Positions 41,756-50,301 of a DNA stretch of 51,614 nucleotides are shown here, in pieces. The stretch spans positions 1 through 51,614 of the forward strand of contig JAWODZ010000144.1 in NCBI GenBank assembly GCA_046483025.1. Reading direction: 5' to 3'. Every line of letters starts with the position of its first letter. The first letter of the stretch is position 1. A program made the translations under genes and the position numbers. The notes under the pieces are model-generated. The model had not been told where the DNA came from, did not search any database, and saw only the letters and a program-made list of their open reading frames with translations. This DNA is from CAYUAG01 sp046483025. GTDB lineage: Bacteria > Zhuqueibacterota > QNDG01 > CAYUAG01.

Positions 41756-42913
41756 ATGCATAAAAAATATTTTGGTCTTTTTGTTTTGTTTTTTATTTTT
41801 TTAATGTTTATACAATGCAGTTTGATTTCTAAAGGAAAATCAAAACCAGAGAATCAGATTATAATTGATTATTCCATGCCCATAGAAGTGAGTGAGTGGT
41901 TGAGACTTCTTAAAATTGATAATGATTATCTTGATGTTAAGGAGTATTTTTTAACGAAGGTGATTAAAACGCCTGGTGGGAAAGCAGCGCTGCGGTATTT
42001 GAATGATGTCAAAAAGATGGAGGATAAGGATTATTATAAATTAATAATTGAAGTACTTTATGCATCATCAGAAAAGCAAATGTATAATTTTGACGGATAT
42101 TTTACTTCTTATGGGAGAATGAAAAATATCTGGTTAAGTAAACTTGCAGAACCTCATACCATTATTGAAACTATTAATACGCTACAAGAAAACAAAATTG
42201 CAGATAAAAGTATGGAATTGACAAAGAAATATCTTCCAGAAAGTTCATCAATCAATTCAACTTTTTACTTTTATGTACATGGTGATATTGAATCTCCCCT
42301 GATGGGAATGAAAAATGGAATTGATTTATTCAATTTACCGGTTAATGAAGAGGAAGATATTGAATTTGATAAAATTATCAATAAAATTTCTGGATGGGCT
42401 TTTCTTGATTCCTTTGAAAAGCTTGCATCTCATATAGATAAAGATATCCGTTTGGAAGAGAAAATTTTTTTAATGCGGATATTAGCCAGGGAAGGATCAT
42501 ATGCTTATTTTTTTCGTAATACTAAAGAGAGTTTTTTAGATAACGAAAAATATTATATGTATGATTATCCGGAGATCTGGGAAGCCCAGAATAACCGTCT
42601 TCCTGAATTGTATATACTGGCAGATCGTGATTTAAAAAATTGTTTAAAAGGTGAACTGAGTAGAAAGGAGATAGAAATATATTGGCGTAAAGGAAAGGTT
42701 TCCCCTGCTTCTGTATTGGGATACAATATGCTGAAAAAAATTGATAAGTATCTTGGAATTGATACGGCTGTAGAAGCTGTCAAAGATTATAGAAAATTAA
42801 TTTTTTATTATGATCGGGCTGCCAAGGCTTCTAATTCACAAGACCAAGATATATATATGTTTAACAAAAAACTTGTGTATACTATTGCTTTTTACACCGG
42901 AAAAAAACAATAA
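41756..42913 (+). CDS. Hypothetical lipoprotein
   Basis: A 385-residue protein with a short positively charged leader, a phenylalanine-rich hydrophobic core (8-20) and a lipobox F-I-Q-C (Cys about 22), so it is probably an envelope lipoprotein. The remainder is mostly alpha-helical and charged, with no repeats or catalytic motif that I recognise. GAGGG lies about 10 bases before ATG 41756. The gene ends 15 bases before uvrB and is probably co-transcribed with it, though no functional link follows. The family is unknown to me. Confidence 0.7.
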   Translation: MHKKYFGLFVLFFIFLMFIQCSLISKGKSKPENQIIIDYSMPIEVSEWLRLLKIDNDYLDVKEYFLTKVIKTPGGKAALRYLNDVKKMEDKDYYKLIIEVLYASSEKQMYNFDGYFTSYGRMKNIWLSKLAEPHTIIETINTLQENKIADKSMELTKKYLPESSSINSTFYFYVHGDIESPLMGMKNGIDLFNLPVNEEEDIEFDKIINKISGWAFLDSFEKLASHIDKDIRLEEKIFLMRILAREGSYAYFFRNTKESFLDNEKYYMYDYPEIWEAQNNRLPELYILADRDLKNCLKGELSRKEIEIYWRKGKVSPASVLGYNMLKKIDKYLGIDTAVEAVKDYRKLIFYYDRAAKASNSQDQDIYMFNKKLVYTIAFYTGKKQ

Positions 42914-42928
42914 TTATTCCATTGATCA

Positions 42929-44911
42929 ATGTTTAAATTACAATCAAAATATAAACCATGTGGGGATCAGCCTCAGGCAATCAGGCAACTCAGTCAGGGA
43001 GTTTTACAGGGCCGGAATTATCAGACTTTGCTGGGTGTTACCGGATCAGGCAAAACTTTTACTATGGCAAATGTGATAGAAGAGGTTAATAAACCGTGTT
43101 TGGTCATTTCTCATAATAAAACCCTTGCTGCCCAGCTCTACAGTGAATTTCATTCCATATTTCCGGAAAATAAAGTTGAATATTTTGTCAGTTACTATGA
43201 TTACTATCAACCAGAAGCTTATATTCCTTCAACTGATACCTATATCGAAAAGGATACTTCTATAAACGAAGAGATTGATAAGTTACGGTTACGTGCCACA
43301 AGTTCTCTTATGGAAACCCGGGATGTTATCATTGTTGCTTCTGTTTCCTGTATTTATGGATTGGGTTCGCCCAAGGATTTTCGTGACCTCTTACTTTTTT
43401 TGGATAAAAATAAAACCCATAAACGCCGGGACATTTTACAAAGATTAGTTGATATTCATTATGCAAGAAACGATATTGATTTTAAACGGGGAACATTCAG
43501 AGTCAGGGGTGATGTTATTGATATATTTCCAGCTTATGGGGAGTATCCTCTAAGAATTGAAATGTGGGGAGATACTATTGATTCCATTTCGATTATAGAA
43601 CATGTAACCGGTAAGGTTATTGAAGAGAAACAGAAAGTAGCAGTCTATCCTGCCATACATTTTGTTACCACTGAAACCAAATTGAATATTGCGGTTAAGG
43701 AAATTGAGAAAGAATTGGAGGAGCGGCTTGCTTATTTCAGATTCAGGGGGAAATTACTGGAAGCTCAGCGTCTGGAATCAAGGACCAAATATGATATTGA
43801 AATGATGCAGGAGTTGGGCTATTGTTCGGGGATTGAGAATTATTCCCGGCATTTGACAGGTCGTGAACCAGGCAGCAGACCAGCATGTTTGATTGATTAT
43901 TTCCCGGATGATTTTCTGGTAATAATTGATGAATCCCATGTGACCATACCGCAGATTCGGGGCATGTATAATGGTGACCGGGCACGGAAAGAAGTCCTGG
44001 TTGAACATGGTTTCCGACTTCCCTCCGCACTTGATAATCGTCCCCTGAAATTTGATGAATTTGAATCATTGGTGAAACAAATAATTTTTGTATCTGCAAC
44101 ACCGGCTGATTTTGAATATGAAAAAACCGGGGGAGAAGTTGTAGAGCAAATTATCCGGCCTACCGGATTGATGGATCCGGAAATAGAAATTCGGCCAACA
44201 AAGGGACAGATCGATGATCTTATCGGAGAAATTCGGCAGCGAACCAGGAAAAAAGAAAGAGTACTTGTTACCACCTTAACTAAAAGAATGGCTGAGGATC
44301 TTGCTGATTATCTTGATGATCTTGATATAAGAGTTCGCTATCTTCACTCTGAAATAGAAACTTTTGAACGGGTTAAGATCATACGCGGACTGCGTTTAGC
44401 AGAATTTGATGTTTTGGTGGGGATAAACTTATTGCGGGAGGGATTGGATCTTCCTGAAGTTTCCCTGGTTGCAATTTTGGATGCTGATAAAGAAGGTTTT
44501 CTGAGATCTGAACGTTCCTTAATGCAAATAGCGGGCAGAGCAGCAAGAAATGTTGACGGCAAGGTTTTGCTCTATGCAGATAATGAAACAAAATCTATCC
44601 GTTCCATTGTAGCAGAAACCGTTAGAAGACGTAAAATTCAACATGAATTTAATATTGAACACGGAATCAGTCCGGAGACAATTTACAAATCTGCTGAGGA
44701 GATTAAGTCCTCAACTTCAATTGCTGAGTCTGGAAAATCCCGGCCAATTTATGAAAAAAATATAAAATCCCTGACTCTGGTGGAAAAAGAGGAACTCATT
44801 GCTGCCCTGAAAGAAAAAATGAAAACAGCAGCCAGGAAATTGGAATTCGAACAGGCAGCCGAGTTGAGGGATGAGATCGAGATGTTAAATCAGAATTTAT
44901 TACATAAATAA
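42929..44911 (+). CDS. uvrB: Excinuclease ABC subunit B (UvrB)
   Basis: A 660-residue DNA-damage recognition helicase-like subunit of nucleotide excision repair. Walker A is G-V-T-G-S-G-K-T (about 36-43). The damage-probing beta-hairpin contains Y-Y-D-Y-Y-Q-P-E-A-Y-I-P. A conserved S-C-I-Y-G-L-G segment follows, with I-D-E-S-H as Walker B. The motif V region is G-L-D-L-P-E-V-S-L-V, then Q-I-A-G-R-A-A-R-N. The C-terminal UVR domain (about 620-655) would bind UvrC. Length and motif order are normal. The start has no obvious ribosome-binding site and follows the lipoprotein gene closely. No uvrA or uvrC is present in the window. Confidence 0.97.
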   Translation: MFKLQSKYKPCGDQPQAIRQLSQGVLQGRNYQTLLGVTGSGKTFTMANVIEEVNKPCLVISHNKTLAAQLYSEFHSIFPENKVEYFVSYYDYYQPEAYIPSTDTYIEKDTSINEEIDKLRLRATSSLMETRDVIIVASVSCIYGLGSPKDFRDLLLFLDKNKTHKRRDILQRLVDIHYARNDIDFKRGTFRVRGDVIDIFPAYGEYPLRIEMWGDTIDSISIIEHVTGKVIEEKQKVAVYPAIHFVTTETKLNIAVKEIEKELEERLAYFRFRGKLLEAQRLESRTKYDIEMMQELGYCSGIENYSRHLTGREPGSRPACLIDYFPDDFLVIIDESHVTIPQIRGMYNGDRARKEVLVEHGFRLPSALDNRPLKFDEFESLVKQIIFVSATPADFEYEKTGGEVVEQIIRPTGLMDPEIEIRPTKGQIDDLIGEIRQRTRKKERVLVTTLTKRMAEDLADYLDDLDIRVRYLHSEIETFERVKIIRGLRLAEFDVLVGINLLREGLDLPEVSLVAILDADKEGFLRSERSLMQIAGRAARNVDGKVLLYADNETKSIRSIVAETVRRRKIQHEFNIEHGISPETIYKSAEEIKSSTSIAESGKSRPIYEKNIKSLTLVEKEELIAALKEKMKTAARKLEFEQAAELRDEIEMLNQNLLHK

Positions 44912-45135
44912 CAATTTACTTAGCATTAAATAAAATATTCATGAAAGAGAAAGAATGAAAGACTATAATTACACTGGAAAACAAATATTAATAATCTGAA
45001 CAGTAACAGCAAAAAACACTTTACAGCTCAAAAATAAGTGATTTTCCGGAGATCAAGAAAGTGTCTGACATAAAAATATTATTATTGTCCGACTTCCTCG
45101 TATAAATTTTGCAATTCCAAATCAGGAGTCATAGT

Positions 45136-45816
45136 ATGACTTATCAAAAATTTTTAAAAGAATATTCAATATTAATACTTCTAATTATCATCGGTGCTTT
45201 ATTACGGTTAAAGTACCTGAGTTTACCGTTCTGGATTGACGAAGTGCTTTTTTATAACTGGGTTACAAAAACTCCTAAACAAGCATTTTTCCCGGTATTA
45301 TTATTCAAGTTTTATGGATTATTTGTTGATCTTAAAAATCCTGTTCTCTTAAGATTACCATTTGTTGCGGCAGGTCTTGGATGTATTTCAGTAGTATGGT
45401 TTTATTTCAAGAACTATTACATAAGGATATTCATGGCAACATTGATGGCATGTTTTCCGCTGTTTGTTTATTGGAGTGCAATTGCAAAAATTTATGTATT
45501 CGCCTGGCTTTTAATAGCATTAGCCTGGAAATGGAAATTTTTTTATATTCTACTTGCTCTTACCACGCCAGTAGGAGTAGTGGGATTTAATTTTTTTGAA
45601 ATCAAAAAAAATTATAAAATTTATTTGTTATCTATTGGTATAATAGGTTTATTATTTATATTCAGAGGCGATACTGAAAGAAATTTTTTAGATTGGAGGT
45701 TTATGAGTCATGCAAAAAGGATATGGTCGGTATTTATTTTTTCTGCTGTTATGCATATCATGCAATTTATTGATACCAAAAGATTGGGTAAAGGGATACG
45801 CAAAAAAAAGGTCTGA
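45136..45816 (+). CDS. Short GT-C-like membrane protein (possible glycosyltransferase N-terminal part)
   Basis: A 226-residue polytopic membrane protein starting at ATG 45136 after AGGAG; an upstream TTG in the same frame lacks a site. The first periplasmic loop has P-F-W-I-D35-E36, the Asp-Glu pair typical of ArnT/PMT-type GT-C transferases, which are usually about 450-600 residues. Several further helices follow, and the C-terminus becomes basic (K-G-I-R-K-K-K-V). Its last 107 bases overlap the next ORF in a different frame. It may be a shortened transferase, or a disrupted gene whose rest is the overlapping ORF. Activity is doubtful. Confidence 0.55.
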   Translation: MTYQKFLKEYSILILLIIIGALLRLKYLSLPFWIDEVLFYNWVTKTPKQAFFPVLLFKFYGLFVDLKNPVLLRLPFVAAGLGCISVVWFYFKNYYIRIFMATLMACFPLFVYWSAIAKIYVFAWLLIALAWKWKFFYILLALTTPVGVVGFNFFEIKKNYKIYLLSIGIIGLLFIFRGDTERNFLDWRFMSHAKRIWSVFIFSAVMHIMQFIDTKRLGKGIRKKKV

Positions 45817-46135
45817 CTGGTCTCAAACTCCGGAATGTGATTATTCGACAAACCGGTTAATTCATGATTTTTATCATGAGAAATCTGAATGGTACAGGAC
45901 TTATAAGTTTAAGAAATTTTACAAAACACAGGCAGGCAATTTCCCTAAAGAAATATTTGATCGTGTTTTATCCGGTGATACTATCCGTATAGGATTTGAT
46001 TATTATTCATTAACTCCAATAAGCAAACCTATAGTTCCGATAATGGTGTTAAAGAAAGGGTTTAATAATAATCAGGTGTATGTATATAAAATGTTTAAAC
46101 AAGGGAATAGAATAGCTTTTAAAGAGGAAAAATGA
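45710..46135 (+). CDS. Putative lipoprotein overlapping the preceding gene
   Basis: A 141-residue ORF in a different frame from the preceding gene, overlapping it by 107 bases. It has GGAGG 10 bases before ATG 45710 and a leader with lipobox L-C-I-S-C (Cys about 18). The remainder is mixed alpha/beta without a recognised motif. The periplasm-like text S-G-D-T-I-R-I-G-F-D-Y-Y recalls the C-terminal loops of GT-C transferases. It may therefore be a relic of that gene after a frameshift. The ribosome-binding site and plausible signal argue for independent translation. Both readings remain open. Confidence 0.5.
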   Translation: MQKGYGRYLFFLLLCISCNLLIPKDWVKGYAKKRSDWSQTPECDYSTNRLIHDFYHEKSEWYRTYKFKKFYKTQAGNFPKEIFDRVLSGDTIRIGFDYYSLTPISKPIVPIMVLKKGFNNNQVYVYKMFKQGNRIAFKEEK

Positions 46136-46250
46136 ATACACTAAAAGGAATTAACAGTGACAGGCTGAACACTGTATAATAAATGAATAAAAAAAATGAT
46201 GTAAAAGATCAATTCTTAATACTTCTGAAATATAAAATAGGAGTTATATT

Positions 46251-47525
46251 ATGTCCATTCGAAATGTACTTATTGTTGGTAGCGGCGGTAGAGAGCATGC
46301 CCTTGCCTGGAAAGTTGCACAGAGTTCAAAAGTTGAAAACCTCTATTGTGCCCCTGGTAATGGAGGTATAGCACAAATTTGCAAATGTGTGGATATAGAG
46401 GTTACAGATTTTAAAGCCCTGGCTGGGTTTGCCAGAAAAAAGAAAATTGATTTAACTGTGGTTGGACCCGAAAAACCACTTGCCTTGGGAATTGTCGATT
46501 ATTTCAGAGAAAAGAATTTGAAAATTTTCGGTCCGGACAAGATGGGTGCAGAAATTGAAGCCAGTAAAAGTTTTGCCAAGTTTATTATGAAAAAATATAA
46601 TGTTCCGACTGCTGATTATTCGGTTTATGAAAATTATGAGGATGCGGAAAAGGGTATACATTCCATGACTCCGCCATTTGTCTTAAAAGCAGATGGTCTG
46701 GCAGCAGGTAAAGGGGTGATTATCTGTAATAACAGAAATGAAGCCTATAATGCTCTGGATGCAATTATGAAAGAAAAAAAATTCGGTGATGCCGGAAATA
46801 AAATTATTATTGAAGAGTATTTAAAAGGCGAAGAAGCATCAGTGTTGGCAGTAACTGATGGTAATGATTTTATTCTCCTTCCTAATTCACAGGATCATAA
46901 AAATATATTTGAAGGAGATACAGGTCCTAATACCGGCGGAATGGGTGCATATGCTCCTGCGCCTGTAATAGATGATAGAATGTTGAATGTGATAAGAAAC
47001 AAAATTATCAGTCCTGTAATTAAAGGAATGAGGGATCAAGGAAGACCATATAAAGGTGTACTGTATGTGGGATTGATTATTACATCACGCGGTCCTAAAG
47101 TTCTTGAGTTTAACTGTCGTTTCGGAGACCCGGAAGTACAGGCCGTAATTCCCTTGATTGATTCTGATATTGTCGACCTTTTTATGTGTTCTATCAATGA
47201 AGATATTTTCGATTATAAACTCCAGATTCTTGATAAAGCTGCTGTGTGTGTGGTAATGGCTTCTGCAGGATATCCGGGTGAATATAAAAAAGGGATGGTT
47301 ATAAAAGGAACTGAAGAAATTGAAGAGGAAGATATTGTTGTTTTTCATGCCGGGACTCAGAAAAAAGGAAAGAACCTTATAACTTCCGGAGGTCGTGTTC
47401 TGGGAGTAACTGCTATTGATAAAACTATCAAAGCTGCTGTTAATAAGGCTTATAAAGCTGTTGGAAACATAACTTTTAATGGTGCTTACTATAGAAAAGA
47501 TATTGGTTTTAAAGCGCTGAAGTAA
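46251..47525 (+). CDS. purD: Phosphoribosylamine--glycine ligase
   Basis: A 424-residue ATP-grasp enzyme of purine synthesis (phosphoribosylamine + glycine + ATP to GAR). The N-terminal loop is V-G-S-G-G-R-E-H-A-L (9-18). The ATP-grasp core contains L-K-A-D-G-L-A-A-G-K-G-V, L-P-N-S-Q-D-H-K and the G-P-N-T-G-G-M-G-A-Y-A-P motif typical of PurD. F-N-C-R-F-G-D-P-E-V-Q binds metal. AGGAG precedes ATG 46251. It is monocistronic here; no other pur gene is in the window. Confidence 0.97.
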   Translation: MSIRNVLIVGSGGREHALAWKVAQSSKVENLYCAPGNGGIAQICKCVDIEVTDFKALAGFARKKKIDLTVVGPEKPLALGIVDYFREKNLKIFGPDKMGAEIEASKSFAKFIMKKYNVPTADYSVYENYEDAEKGIHSMTPPFVLKADGLAAGKGVIICNNRNEAYNALDAIMKEKKFGDAGNKIIIEEYLKGEEASVLAVTDGNDFILLPNSQDHKNIFEGDTGPNTGGMGAYAPAPVIDDRMLNVIRNKIISPVIKGMRDQGRPYKGVLYVGLIITSRGPKVLEFNCRFGDPEVQAVIPLIDSDIVDLFMCSINEDIFDYKLQILDKAAVCVVMASAGYPGEYKKGMVIKGTEEIEEEDIVVFHAGTQKKGKNLITSGGRVLGVTAIDKTIKAAVNKAYKAVGNITFNGAYYRKDIGFKALK

Positions 47526-47598
47526 AAAAATGATTCTGTGTTGAATTTTGGACTATCTTTATTAACGGCTGATTTGTCCCGTTGAAAAAATATTTGTC

Positions 47599-48399
47599 AT
47601 GCCCGAAAATTATTTTAAAAAAGCTATTTCTATCAGCAGACGAATAGAAATGGTTGGATTTTTTCCTGAAAAGATTATTGAGTTTTTAAACAGACGTTGT
47701 CCTCCTCATAACGTGCATACTCTGATTTTCTGGACTAAAAAGGCTGATAATCTAATTAGACATTCTATATTAAGAAAAACTATTCTGCAGTATGATCAGA
47801 TATTTATTCATTTTACTATTACAGGTATGGGGAATTCATTGTTAGAGCCGGGTATTCCTTCCATGGAATCATCCCTGAATTTATTACCAGATTTGGTTGA
47901 ATTATGCGGGAATACTGAAAGGATTCGTGTTCGGTTTGATCCCATTGTTCATTTCAGATATCAGGATGGAACTGAATTTTCAAATCTTTGTTATTTTAAA
48001 GAGGTGATAAAAAAAGTAAGAAACAGTGGAATTAAAAAACTAATTATCAGCTGGATGACTAATTATCCGAAAGTAACAAAAAGGTTAAAACAACCGGGAA
48101 TAACTGCACTGCAAATTTCTCCTGAACAACGGAAAAATGAAGCTGATTGGATATATGAATATGCCAGAAAACTGGGTATGAGTGTTTCTGCCTGTTGTGT
48201 ACCCGGATTCCCTGTATCCCGGTGTATTGATGGATTTTTATTGAATGATTTACATCTTGGGAATTATAAGGTTTCAACTGAAAGAGCTGAAGGCCAGCGA
48301 AAAAACTGTGGATGTACTAAAAGCTGGGATATCGGATGGTATAACAAATGTCCGGGAGGGTGTGTATACTGTTATGCAAATCCTGCAAAATATGTATAA
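47599..48399 (+). CDS. DUF1848 protein with C-terminal cysteine cluster
   Basis: A 266-residue protein matching the DUF1848 family. It has the V-H-T-L-I-F-W-T-K and I-H-F-T-I-T-G-M-G segments in the N-terminal barrel-like part. The C-terminal cluster is N-C-G-C-T-K-S-W-D-I-G-W-Y with C-P-G-G-C-V-Y-C-Y-A-N-P. The C-x3-C-x2-C spacing resembles an iron-sulfur site of radical SAM type placed unusually at the C-terminus. The function is unknown. It follows purD by 73 bases on the same strand. There is no strong ribosome-binding site; the start is taken at the first ATG. Confidence 0.85.
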   Translation: MPENYFKKAISISRRIEMVGFFPEKIIEFLNRRCPPHNVHTLIFWTKKADNLIRHSILRKTILQYDQIFIHFTITGMGNSLLEPGIPSMESSLNLLPDLVELCGNTERIRVRFDPIVHFRYQDGTEFSNLCYFKEVIKKVRNSGIKKLIISWMTNYPKVTKRLKQPGITALQISPEQRKNEADWIYEYARKLGMSVSACCVPGFPVSRCIDGFLLNDLHLGNYKVSTERAEGQRKNCGCTKSWDIGWYNKCPGGCVYCYANPAKYV

Positions 48400-48488
48400 A
48401 ATTATAAATATTTTATATTTTCATTTGTTTTTATAAAACTTTATGTATATTTTATTGCTGTAATCAAGAAATATTTGAGGAGTTGAAA

Positions 48489-49013
48489 GTGAAGAATCTT
48501 GAAATCAAAGCACGTTTTAACTGGTCCCATGAAGTTGATGATATTTTGGAAGAAATTGATGCTAAATTTGAAACCGCAGAGATTCAAACTGATACTTATT
48601 TTGATGTAAATAGTGGACGGATTAAAATACGGGAGCGTCAGGGTAAAGATGCTCAAATGATACAATATTTCAGAGATGATAAAGCTGATATTAAAGAATG
48701 TCGTTACAGTCTGGTTAATGTAAGAAATCCTGAATCAGTTAAGTCAATTTTGACCAGGGAACACAGTATCCGAGAAGTGGTGCAAAAACACCGAGAAGTA
48801 TGGATTTGGCAAAATGTGAGGATTCATTTTGACAAAGTAAAAAAGTTAGGATCATTTATTGAGTTAGAGGCGGTAATTGATGATGATAATCCGGTTGACA
48901 TTTCCGAGAACAGAATCAGGGAATTAATGGTAAAATTTGACATCAAAAAACATAATCTTATTGAACAATCTTATATTGACTTACTTGAAAGTCTTGAAAA
49001 AAGTAAAAGGTAG
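48489..49013 (+). CDS. CYTH-domain protein (class IV adenylate cyclase / triphosphatase-like)
   Basis: A 174-residue soluble protein of the triphosphate tunnel metalloenzyme fold. It starts K-N-L-E-I-K-A-R, corresponding to the N-terminal ExExK element with the first Glu replaced by Asn. It continues with T-D-T-Y-F-D and R-I-K-I-R-E-R, and ends with a strand containing F-I-E-L-E-A-V-I-D. CYTH proteins hydrolyse triphosphates or cyclise ATP; the substrate is not apparent. I prefer GTG 48489, which lies 6 bases after GAGGAG, to TTG 48483, which would touch it. It is the last gene before a 474-base gap. Confidence 0.85.
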   Translation: MKNLEIKARFNWSHEVDDILEEIDAKFETAEIQTDTYFDVNSGRIKIRERQGKDAQMIQYFRDDKADIKECRYSLVNVRNPESVKSILTREHSIREVVQKHREVWIWQNVRIHFDKVKKLGSFIELEAVIDDDNPVDISENRIRELMVKFDIKKHNLIEQSYIDLLESLEKSKR

Positions 49014-49487
49014 AAATTTTGCTCCTCAGTATAAATATTTTTTATCTCCATAATTAAAAATTTTAAGTTATAATTTATCAGAGTCAGAACTAACCATCTA
49101 AAAAAACTATAATTAGCAATAGAAATGCATGATTATTCTGCTGCATAAAACAAAATTATTTTAAAAAAAATTAATAATTTTTAAGTAGTAATACATTTAT
49201 TTTTAATAAATTCTCTTTTTTGTGACATTTAGTATACATTTGTATATTTTTGTTAACATTAGTCGTAATACACTGTTTATTATGAGAATATCCATTTTTA
49301 TACTCATTAATGGTTCATTTATGTCACATATAAATATGTTTATCATATTTTAATATTATAAATAATCAATATTTTAAATTATTATTAATAAAGGATTTAG
49401 ACTGCTTAAAATTTCTACAATTAAGTATGGTATGGTATTAGCGTACTGTATGAGTAGAAATGTTATTTAAGAATAAAGAGGTATAAA
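49014..49487. other. AT-rich intergenic region
   Basis: This 474-base stretch has no ORF I can support. It is very AT-rich and contains TGTGACAT (49221-49228) and its exact complement ATGTCACA (49321-49328) 92 bases apart, which could be a pair of regulator sites or chance. No clear -35/-10 pair stands out. It separates the housekeeping cluster from the receiver/surface-protein pair and probably contains their promoter. Confidence 0.4.
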
Positions 49488-50282
49488 ATGGGCTTCTCAA
49501 TAGTTGTTTGTTCAAATGATTCTTCTCTCAAAAAAAGTTTGAGAGATTTTTATACAAATCGAGAAGAAAAAATATATTTTGAAGATAATAATCTTGCAGT
49601 GATTTTGAAATTGATTACCGGTAAAGCAGATGCATTATTCCTTGATATGGAAACTGGTGAAAAAGATTATTTGCAATTAATAGATATTCTTAGACGTATA
49701 TATACAAAATTACCCATAGTTGTTTTTATTGAGAATGATTCAGTAGAGGAATTAATATTATTAAAAAATTATGGGGTATTTTATTCTGCTTTAAAACCGC
49801 TTCAGTTAAACTTACTTGAAGATATTACAGAATCAATAAAATTAATAAATAATAAAATGAGTTTAATTAAAGGAGGAGTTATGAGGTCTTTAAATATAGC
49901 TCTGGTGTTGTCAACAAATAAAAAATTAAGACAAAATTTGTCTTATATATTCAATGAAATGGGAATTTCCTACATTTTTGAGAGTAAGGAGTTAAATGGG
50001 CTGCTCAGGATATTGTCTTTCCCCTTAAAAGCTGTTTTTATAGATGTAAATCCATATGATAAAAACGGTTTGGATTTTATTAAACTGGTTAAAAATATAA
50101 GCCCTCAGCTTAAAATAATTGCTGTATCAGGTTATTCTTCTGAAAACGATATTATTATTGACGCTGGTGCGGATTATTGTATAGAAAAATCAGTTCTGGA
50201 AACAAGTTCAGAATCAATTGTAGATAAATTTAATGCTTTAATGAAAAAAGAAAAACATTTGGAAAAGAATAAAATTAATTAA
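49488..50282 (+). CDS. Tandem receiver-domain protein with an internal ribosome-binding site
   Basis: A 264-residue protein of two CheY-like receiver domains and no output domain. Domain 1 (1-125) has phospho-acceptor Asp53 (L-F-L-D-M-E), a Ser/Asn-Asp pair near residue 10 and Lys103-Pro104, but Glu-Asn where the switch Thr/Ser should be. Domain 2 (132-260) has Asp186 (F-I-D-V-N), a V-S-G switch and a final Lys, but S-T-N at the acidic pocket. Both are therefore degenerate in different places. Directly before Met132 lies AAGGAGGAGTT-ATG (49870-49883), a perfect ribosome-binding site inside the gene. Domain 2 could be made alone, or two genes may have fused. It is upstream of the surface-protein gene by 19 bases. 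Confidence 0.75.
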   Translation: MGFSIVVCSNDSSLKKSLRDFYTNREEKIYFEDNNLAVILKLITGKADALFLDMETGEKDYLQLIDILRRIYTKLPIVVFIENDSVEELILLKNYGVFYSALKPLQLNLLEDITESIKLINNKMSLIKGGVMRSLNIALVLSTNKKLRQNLSYIFNEMGISYIFESKELNGLLRILSFPLKAVFIDVNPYDKNGLDFIKLVKNISPQLKIIAVSGYSSENDIIIDAGADYCIEKSVLETSSESIVDKFNALMKKEKHLEKNKIN

Positions 50283-50301
50283 TGATAGTAAGGAGTAAAG
50301 A

